Of a DNA stretch of 64,000 bases, positions 55,659 to 64,000 are shown in pieces (the stretch's first letter is position 1; every line of letters begins with the position of its first letter). The stretch covers positions 20,946,001-21,010,000 of the forward strand of contig JALIGW010000013.1 of assembly GCA_023053685.1 (NCBI GenBank). Reading direction: 5' to 3'. The DNA comes from Diadophis punctatus similis (lineage: Eukaryota > Chordata > Lepidosauria > Squamata > Dipsadidae). Below the pieces are notes generated by a model that saw only the letters and a list, made by a program, of their open reading frames with translations, ran no database searches and had not been told where the DNA came from. The position numbers were made by a program, and so were the translations under genes.

Positions 55659-55711
55659 ATCTAGGGAACTTCCTAAATAAGCATCAATCTTGCCTTCTTT
55701 CGGCTACTGTT

Positions 55712-55804
55712 TTTTTATACTATTTTTATACTATTTTTATACTATTTTTATACTATTTTTATACTATTTTATACTATTTTTATACTATTTTTTATACTAT
55801 TTTT
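55712..55804. repeat. Minisatellite, 11 bp unit TATACTATTTT
   Basis: About eight units of TATACTATTTT, with single-base length changes in the T run. Confidence 0.95.
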
Positions 55805-58800
55805 GCTGGATGATCTCAGCTCAGGTAAAGAAACAGTGAGACAAAACGATTCACCTAAGGTAGGCGTGACTGATGCAGAAGCTCAATTAAAATAATAATG
55901 ATAGCTTAAAAAGCCCATTGACATAAAAATGCTCATGTCGCTGTCAAGCTATTGAGTGGCATTGATTTTCTTTTTTGGCTAATTGAAAAACAAGTAGCTG
56001 TACACATCTGAATGAAAAAAAAAATTTTCTTTCAGAAAAAGAGCAAACAAATCTGGCAACATGTTTGAAAATCGGGGGGGGGGATCTAATGCAGGAAAAG
56101 GAAAATCTTTTGGGGCCCAATTATTGTTAATTTGTAATCCAGGAGGTCAAGTGTCTGATTAAATATTAACACAGGAGAAAGGTCACCATCTTGAGATTCT
56201 CCTTGCCCTGTTTCCATATTCCATCAGACATAAAGAGCGCTTTCAATCTGCATTTCATAAGTTAAGGGAATCATTGCTTTAGCTTAATCAAGGGTTTTCT
56301 TCTATGGTTTTGATCTTTAAAAAAAATGAAAACCAATCACTTGCAATAAGATGCTCATGTAAGCCAAAATATCTAGTGGGGTGGTTGTATGAATGTTTAG
56401 GAAATCAACCAGCAGGAGATATCACAAAACATCTGATGTTCAATTAAGGATTTATGTTTCTTCTTTAGACTCAAATCCCTTTAGCATGTCTCACTATACA
56501 CATTTGTCAAATGTAACTATCGGCTGCATTTGGCATTTAAAGCATTTGACAACTAAAATAATATTTAATTGCTTTCTGTTTTTCATAACAATCAAATTAA
56601 TGCCTCTGTCAGCAGGAGTGTCCTCAGTTTATTTTATCCAGGTTATTGGTATTGGGTCCTCTTTGCCTTTGATATTGGTTATAGAATATAATAGACACCA
56701 TGACATTAATTTATTTAGCAGCCTTTCCCCAATAACTTTTCAATTGTTTCTTGAAACTGAGAAAAAATATTTTCATTCTTTAACAATGAGTTGTATAAAG
56801 AACTCCCATTTCCCTCCATTGCATCTGCCACCATTCAAAATCATTGCTTAAGTTTTTTCTCTCCATGTTTAATTGTAAACTGCTTCGTCGCTATGATTTT
56901 ATTTCATTTTATCCAAAGAGAATATTTTATTTCCTTTCTACCCAAGAGAATACAGTACATTCTATAGCTATATGGGCAACAGACTTTTATTTGTATAATC
57001 TAAACTGCTGGTTGAAAAGCGGCGGCCTGAACAACTTGCATGAAAAATAGAGAGCTCAACTCACAAAAGAAGGTAAGGTAAGTGAAATGTTTCAGAAGTG
57101 CCTCTCCCTAGTTTTCCAGAGAGTAAAAGGAGAGGAGGAAGAAATACTTTCTGCCTTGCAAAATGGATGTCAGCCTTTTGAAGTGGTCCAGACAGTTAGC
57201 ACAACAGTGAATATTAGTTCTATCTTCATTGCATTGTTAATAAAATCCTGCAAATCTCCCCCTCTCCTTTTACTTTCTGGAAAACTAGGGAAGTAGTTTC
57301 CTGCACTCTTTCTTCTTCTGTGGACAGAGATATTTTTTTACATGCCAGTTGTCCAGGCTGCAGCTCTTTCTCTTGCTTCCCAAGGACATTCACATATATA
57401 ACTTACAAGAATCCAGGAATGTTAGTATTCTACCAATGCCAACAACATTACCCATTTCTCAGTATAGGACATCCAGTAGAAAAATTAGAGCTGGTCCTTC
57501 CTGAAACCTAACCTAATGTGAAATAGTTTTTTTAAAAAAAATCTAGTGAAGGTAGGAGTTAAAGATGAGCTTCAGCAGCAATATAACATTGGTAAGTGTG
57601 AGATAAATCCTAATTGTACATATGAACAAGCTAGCCGGGACAACGGTAGTAAAACTGAATTTATAGGTCCCATTTTTAAATTTTTGTCATCCACTTGCCC
57701 ACCAGGTGGCAGTGTGGTAATTACAATTCATTCTCTGGATTTGTATTCTTGCATTCTGATTATAGAAACCTTTCCCAGGCATCTTTAGGTTTATATTCCT
57801 GCTGTCCCTAGGATGTCACCCACCCTTAATTCATCTGACTGACCTCAGCTAAATCTGATCCGTGTATAAAACTTTTGCTTTCTTATTTTAAAATGAACTG
57901 TAAATCTACATTAGACAGATAACGGTAGATCTCATACCAGTTCCATACTAAATTTTTTTAAAAAGGAGATGAAATAGTCTTTATTTTGTGAAAAATATGT
58001 GATAGTGGGGAGACCCTTAAAAAACACAGGTCAGGCTTTGGTTCACATTAGGTTCCCTTAACATTATATCAAAAAAGGAAGAAAAGAAGTTATGATATAA
58101 TTTGGCTGAAACATTTTCAGAAATTAGATTTCATAATTTGTTTGGTTATTATAAGTAACCCCTTCCTTTGCTTTTTAAATATTTTCAAAATATAATAATT
58201 ACACTTTAAAAACTTCTCCTTTGGTATGTATATTAAAGCTAAAGAAAAATTACCTGGAGGATTTGTATAGACTGCAATGATTTTTTTTTACACTCCCAAG
58301 AAACTGGACAGAATATACAGAAACTGAAGCCATGAATAAAACGAGTAGCCAACAATATCCAAATAACAGAGAATGTTCACTCCTTTAAAATATTAAGGAC
58401 TGTGTATATATTAATCAATGTCTTTTAGGTGTGCTTAAAGCTCTCTTTAGGAACAATCATGCTAGATTGTTGTAGAATGTGATCTACCTAAATTTTTGTT
58501 CTGTGCATCAGAGCTTTAGAGCTACTATCCTATGAAAAAAGTACCTCTTTTGACAATTTGTACATTGGACCGTTAGTGGAAAGGTAATGAAAAATGAAGT
58601 AAAAATTCATTGTGAAATTCTGTTCTATAAAAACTTGACTCTGTGTCCTTACCATTACATGATTCAGTCTTCAGGAAATCATGAGTGAGCCATTATTTTA
58701 ACAGTGTATAAAATTGTTGGTAGAAAGGCATTGAAATGTATTGATATTAACTTTGCATTAAAGAACATGCCCTTTTATTAGAATAACAATTTGGCTTGGA

Positions 58801-60799
58801 TTTTTATCACTCTGTTAGGCAGATAGGATAGCAATAGCAAATTAGAAGGAAAGCAACTTTTTGGGTTTATCTGTTATTATCTATGTGCTGAATAAAGTAC
58901 TTGATGCTAGCAAGTTGAAAAGAATCAAATTAAAGAAACTAAAAAAAATGGCTAGAAATATCAAAACTAACAGAAATATTGTCAAGCTGTCTTAAATATG
59001 TTAATTATTCCAGGAATCACTTTTTGCCGAAAGATGCAATGTATGATGCTTACCCTATATGCAAGGCTGTATTTAGTTTCTTACCTACGAAACACATTTT
59101 TTTTAAAAAAAGAACCTGTTAAAAGAGGACATTTATAGTAATTCAGGGTTGATAGAATTTCTGTAAAGAAATCTATGCTATATCCTCATTCTGTCAATCA
59201 TTGTGATCGCTCGTATTAATGTATTTTTAGGCCCTTCTGTGTGATAAGTGGTATGAATTGACCAAGCAACGTCTGGGTAATTGCTTCCTAGATGGCTCAG
59301 TGTAAAAGCTCCTATGTTTGAGCTTCATTATGCTTCCTCTGGAAAAAGCCTGAAGACTGGATATGTGGTGACATTTCCCCCAAATATATCACATCTGGAT
59401 GTTAACACAGTGACAGACCTCTGTAGTACGAACTGAGCTAAAAATCTTGCTGCGCTGCATTAGATTTTTGTGCATGTCAACAGTCTGCATTATGATGAGC
59501 TCAAACACTGGGAGAAATCATGCTGTGCCAACAATGACCACTTAAAACCTTTTTAATTTCACAACTCCAGTGATCTTAAGGGTTGCCAGCTGCAAATCCA
59601 GTCTTCTGGTGCAATGATGTTGGTCTTTAAGGCAAAGAATTGGCAACAAGTTTTTAATGGGGAGAATTAATTGTAGGTTCTAAAGGTTTAAGGGCTGTAG
59701 GAAATGAGCAACATATATCAAGATGCAAAAAAGGAGAGGGGAATCCAAACATGCAATTTTTGCTGTTGAGGATAAGAAACCCTACATTAAACAAATGAGG
59801 ATGAGTGCAAGAAGTACATTTGAATCATGATCAAATAAAGGGAAAAGAACTCATTTTTAAGTGGGGAGAAAAAATGAGTGAGGTAATTCAAGACTGCCAA
59901 AAAACAAAGGCCGATGTAAGCACTAAGTATGGTCTAGTTCATTTTCTCCATTACATATAGTCCAACCTAATACAGTCTGGCTGGAAGATGTTATTTTGTA
60001 GTTTAAATCAGCTTCTCTGGCTCAGTCATGTGCACTACTATGAAGATGACAGCCGTTTTGATATCTGATACTTCCAGATAACACCCTTAATAGAAACACC
60101 TCTTCACCAGGTTTTCTAGAGTATCTGCCAATCAGTAAAGAAAAGGAAATCTCCTATAGATCTGCCAGGTAACCAACTCAAAATGGCAGTTTTATATAGT
60201 GACATAAGCTCAACTTACTTACTGTATATGTTAATAGCATATTAGTGTCTCTGTGAAAGTAGGTGGGAGGTGATGTGACTTTCAACATTTGCTTTTTTGA
60301 TATAACTGAATCAAGGAAAGAGAAACTCTGAATTTTGGATATGGAACATTCTGGGGATACCAGAAATGTTGTTTTATATTCACCTAGTACACCAATCTGC
60401 TTGCCTGAAAATGGATCATAATTTTTAAGAAACAAATCTTCCAGAGTAGGCAATGTTTCATGGTGTGTTGAATATGTCTGTAATATGATTTATGGTGCAC
60501 TGGCTTCTTTTAAGCTATACTGAGATTTAGTCCAGTCCATTGATTCTTTGATCATCTTGGAACCATTATGCTGTAGGGATGGGATGCACTTGAATTAAAA
60601 TCTATTACCATGTTGTCCTTGCATAAAATTGAAATGACAGCAATGCAAAACACACCATAAGAGGGCTGTCACTGTAATCTTTGTCTTGTTTCCTTTATTC
60701 GTATTGCAGGAAGTGGTGGGGTGGGTAGTAAGGAAAAACTATATTTTGAGGTTTTGTTAATTTTGAAATACACTGCATTTCATTTCTCATTTAATTACA
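55805..60799. other. Long single-copy-looking interval
   Basis: About 5 kb with no gene and almost no recognisable repeat, unusual in this window. Frames such as 56393-56851 (152 codons) have no domain. Segments 56040-56340 and 59190-59560 are balanced and non-repetitive and are candidates for conserved non-coding DNA. Confidence 0.35.
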
Positions 60800-61015
60800 A
60801 TAGCAATAGCACTTAGACTTATATACCTCTCTAAGCGGTTTACAGAGTCAGAATGTTGCCCCCAACAATCTTGGTCCTCATTTTACTGACCTCGGAAGGA
60901 TGAAAGGCTGAGTCAACCTTGACCCTGGTGAGATTCGAACTGCCGAACTGCTGGCAGTCAGCAATCAGCAGAATTAGCCTGCAATAATGCATTCTAACCA
61001 CTGAGAATTGCATTG
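60800..61015 (-). mobile_element. Sauria-type SINE, partly decayed
   Basis: AATAGCAATAGCACTTAGAC, GTTGCCCCCAACAATC and the B-box-like GAGATTCGAACTGCCGAACT can be followed on the minus strand. The tRNA head is altered at its 5' end (AACCACTGAGAATTGC). Confidence 0.88.
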
Positions 61016-61169
61016 CCCTTTTCTACTGGTTTGCTGCTGAATTGGGGGGGATAATCTAGGAAAGGCTCCAAAAAATTGGTTGTGTGGGTTGTCTATCATA
61101 ATATGTTAAACACACTCTTGCACTAACATGGAAAACTATGCAATGCTTATGCAACACATACACCTAGAT

Positions 61170-61615
61170 CAGTGATGGCGAACCTTTTTTTCCTCGGGTG
61201 CCAAAAGCACGCGTGTGTACGCTATTGCGCACGTGCGAGTGCCCACACCCATAATTCAATGGCCCCCTGCGCATGCGTGTGTGATCCCCCCGTGCTGCCC
61301 CGACCCTGTGCATGCGTGCACGATCCCCCCGCTCCCCCGTTTCCCGACTTCGGGTAGGCCCGGTAGGCCCATTTTTCACCCTCCCCAGGCTCCAGAGGTT
61401 TTCTTGTAGCGTGGGGAGGGCAAAAATGGCTCCTCCCACCCCCCAGAGGCCCCCGGAGGCCGAAAACGCACTCCCAGAGCCTCCGTAAAAGCCAAAAATC
61501 AGCTGGCTGGAGCGCACATGCGCACTGGAGCGGAGTTAGGGCAACAGCTCACGTGCCGGCAGATATGGCTCCGCGTGCCACCTGTGGCACCCGTGCCATA
61601 GGTTCGCCATCACTG
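61170..61615. mobile_element. Non-autonomous hAT element (CAGTGATGGCGAACC family)
   Basis: The ends are CAGTGATGGCGAACCTTTTT and GGTTCGCCATCACTG. An exact 8 bp duplication ACCTAGAT lies at 61162-61169 and 61616-61623. The interior aligns with 53538 but has an extra CATGCG-rich block. Confidence 0.95.
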
Positions 61616-61623
61616 ACCTAGAT

Positions 61624-62855
61624 GATTCAGCTTCAGTTGCAATGTTTTTTAAATTTCTGTTTCCACATGCAAGGAACACTATACATTTCCTGCTCGAGAA
61701 ATATCTGGTACTGTTACACCACTAGAGGTGCAGTTTGTCAACATATTGTCCAGTTGAGTAAAATGTGAATGCTGGTTTCTTCTGAGAAACAGCTTCTTTT
61801 TTGATTCAGAGCTTCATGGCTGGAAGGAACATGCTTGCACTCACCCTGGTCTTCCCACCCATCTTACTCAAGTTGGAGGATCAGCTGCCCATCTCAACAC
61901 CTTGCCCTGTTTTTCTGAGGAAATCTTGGATTCATTGGCAGTGGAGAAAAAGGAATGAAGGATTTAGGGTGCTTTGGGTTGCTTTGGTGCTGATGTGCTC
62001 ATGTGACCAATTCCTGTTAAAAATATTTAAAAGCAATACTCAGAGCTAATGTTAGTAACTAGCTACATTGTAGTACTTAAAACTATACATGATACCCATA
62101 GGAAGTCATCCTATTGAATCTCAGTCATTCACACTTAACAGTTTTAAACTTTCTGCTGACATACAAGCAATTGGGAAATTGTTATATTAGCTATTTTGCT
62201 CTTTTGAAAATTTCTCATTATTTTTTTTTAAAAAAAACTTTCATTTTTACTATATGAAATGTTACAAAAAATGTGAGATGCAAATACTGGGAAAACGCTG
62301 AAGTGGTGCAAAGATCCAGCACATAAATAACATTGTTTAAATTTGCTACAATTGGAAACTCCTGCCTCATTGAGAAAATTACATGTAAATGCCCTCAAAA
62401 CTTTGGACAAAACAGTCTATCTACCAAGATATTTACATGGAAACACAAAGAGGGGGTGGGGGGAACCAAAAGCAGCTGATGCATAAAGATCTGAAGGTCC
62501 AAAGCAATTGCTTTTCCTTTGTCTTTTGTTCATTATATTAAAGCAACTTAACTTGGATTACAATATCTAAAGCCTGTTGGTGGTCTCCACTCAGTGAATC
62601 TCTAGTTATAATAATGCAAGTGGATATTTAGATTATAGACTTCATAAACTTACATTCTGCCTTCCTGCCTCTGTAGAACTAGAGGCAGATATTCACCTTG
62701 TCCTAGTAGTTCAATGTCATTGATACAAAGCACCAACTATCGGATCAAGAAAAGTTGCTTCACAGTTTTTCTTCACTTTAGTAAAAAATATTTTAAATAC
62801 TTCAAGCAGAACAAAAGGACACGATCAATAGGATTAACCAGAAGTAGAAAGAAAG
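61624..62855. other. Unassigned sequence
   Basis: No gene or repeat recognised. Confidence 0.4.
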
Positions 62856-63114
62856 TGCCGAGGTGGCGCAGGGGTTAGAGTGGGGTACTGCAGGCCACTT
62901 TAGCTGACTGTGATCCGCAGGTCAGCAGTTCAAATCTCACCGGCTCAAGGTTGACTCAGCCTTCCATCCTTCCGAGGTAGGTAAAATGAGGACTCAGATT
63001 GTTGGGGGCAATATAAATATACATTGCTTACTGGTGTAAACCGCTTAGAGAGTGCTTGCACTGTGAGGCGGTATATAAATGTCATAAATGTCATAAATAA
63101 ATAAATGTCATACA

Positions 63115-63193
<79 letters not shown>

Positions 63194-63196
63194 AAA
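62856..63196 (+). mobile_element. Sauria-type SINE with (ATAAA)n tail
   Basis: GCCGAGGTGGCGCAGGGG (A-box region, 62858-62875) and CAGCAGTTCAAATCTC (B-box region, about 62923-62938) give a clear RNA polymerase III head. The CCGCTTAGAGAG core follows, then about 115 bp of (AAAT)n at 63080-63196. This tail differs from the AGCAAT tail of the other copies. The LFIY-repeat minus frame is an artefact. Confidence 0.93.
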
Positions 63197-63268
63197 GTGA
63201 TTCTTTTTGGCTTCAAATTTCAATTTACAAAGTTATGTCCAATTTCATAATAGCAAGTTTCATTTCTT

Positions 63269-63451
63269 TTTCTTTTTTGCAATTTTTTTATTTTTCTCCA
63301 CATTATAAAACATATATACAACATCATATACAACTTCAATACAACTTAATAAACATGTTCCTAAATATGACCATTCATGATTCTGAATTTCATATCCATT
63401 CTATTTATATCTTTACTTTCGATATATGTCATTTGTCTTGTGCTGCCTCCT
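63269..63451 (-). mobile_element. 5'-truncated L1 3' end
   Basis: The insert begins with a T-rich run (poly(A) on the minus strand), followed by TTTTTCTCCACATTATAAAA and ACATATATACAACATC. A 16 bp duplication GCAAGTTTCATTTCTT flanks it at 63253-63268 and 63452-63467. The long duplication and poly(A) end are hallmarks of L1 target-primed insertion. It is non-coding. Confidence 0.8.
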
Positions 63452-63826
63452 GCAAGTTTCATTTCTTACATGATAACTTTTCAGGATTTCTGATAGACAC
63501 ATAGATGTATAACCAATGCCTGCTCAGCTTTAACAATGTAAGTTCAGATGTTCTGAGAACATTTTAAAATGTATTCAATTTTATATTTAAAAGTTTCCTC
63601 TTTTTAGTCTCTGTCTTACTCCTATAATTCAGAACAAAAGAAAGCTTTCAATTACTGCAAGAGTGCCTCAAAAATGACCACCACAACAAAACCCCAACAG
63701 AGAAGGAGTGAGCAAAGTACAGAACAACAACAAATCCTGAGGAATGTGCTGATGATGAAACCAGTATTCCAGCATGGTCAACTGTATGTTGCTTTAAACC
63801 AAGGAAAAAAAGTGAAAACTTTAGGG

Positions 63827-64000
63827 TAGTGATGGCAAACCTTTTTGGGTTCGTGTGCTAAAAGGGTGTGTGTGTGTGCGCTAGCACGTGCACATATGCC
63901 CATGCCCATTCCCTCCCCCCACACATGCGCACCCCCGTGGTGCTCCCCTGTGCATGCGCACAACCCCCCCACCCCCCACACATGCACACAAGCCTCACTG
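63827..64000. mobile_element. hAT element (CAGTGATGGC family), cut by the window edge
   Basis: TAGTGATGGCAAACCTTTTT starts after CTTTAGGG (63819-63826). The interior resembles the 17292 copy (TGCTAAAAGGGTGTGTG, CCATTCCCTCCCCCCAC). The right end is outside the window. Confidence 0.85.

Noticed and set aside
56393..56851. 152-codon plus-strand frame in the repeat-poor interval
   Set aside because: The composition is that of AT-rich non-coding DNA (Phe/Ile/Ser-rich), with no motif and no neighbouring exon-like frame.
62856..62945. A tRNA gene
   Set aside because: The A- and B-box-like segments belong to a SINE head that continues into the SINE body and tail; no full cloverleaf is present.

Overview
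This window looks like non-coding DNA from a squamate reptile, most likely a snake. I found no host protein-coding exon, rRNA or functional tRNA gene that I could defend. The assignment rests on the repeats: tRNA-headed Sauria-type SINEs with (AGCAAT)n tails, CR1 LINEs whose 3' tails read ATTCT/AATAG (the tail known from snake CR1/L3 elements), L2-like LINEs, L1, Penelope-like elements, Tc1-like and pogo-like DNA transposons, and many short hAT elements. Long TA, TG, TC and TCC microsatellites fit the same picture.

Layout. 0-5 kb: degraded SINE and L2-like pieces, several hAT elements, a 705 bp solo LTR inserted in a LINE, and a TA/TG microsatellite. 5-9 kb: two palindromic Penelope-type fragments, one split by a hAT element, plus another hAT and a TCC repeat. 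12.5-13.6 kb: an inverted Penelope-like remnant ending in a hammerhead-like motif, then TA arrays. 14-22 kb: pogo-like MITEs, hAT elements, an L2-like reverse transcriptase tail, and a 213 bp solo LTR. 24.6-25.9 kb: a 5'-truncated CR1 with an unbroken reverse transcriptase reading frame. 27-28.5 kb: a hAT element holding one CR1 that holds a second CR1. 29-34.5 kb: hAT elements. 35.3-37.9 kb: a 2.57 kb L1 insertion with a 17 bp target duplication that has a 5' UTR, ORF1 and 3' UTR but no visible ORF2. 41-45.6 kb: hAT elements and a decayed Tc1-like element carrying another hAT. 48-55.7 kb: more hAT and pogo-like elements, a CR1 3' end, L2-like pieces and minisatellites. 55.7-64 kb: mostly single-copy-looking sequence with two SINEs, two hAT elements and a short L1 tail.

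The parts worth most attention are the ORF1-only L1, the hammerhead-like motifs in Penelope-type repeats, the target-site difference between two groups of hAT element, the near-perfect palindromic MITEs, and the stretches between repeats that look like candidate conserved non-coding DNA. None of the regions examined gives clear support for a new multi-gene system. All family names come from recognising motifs by eye, without a database search.
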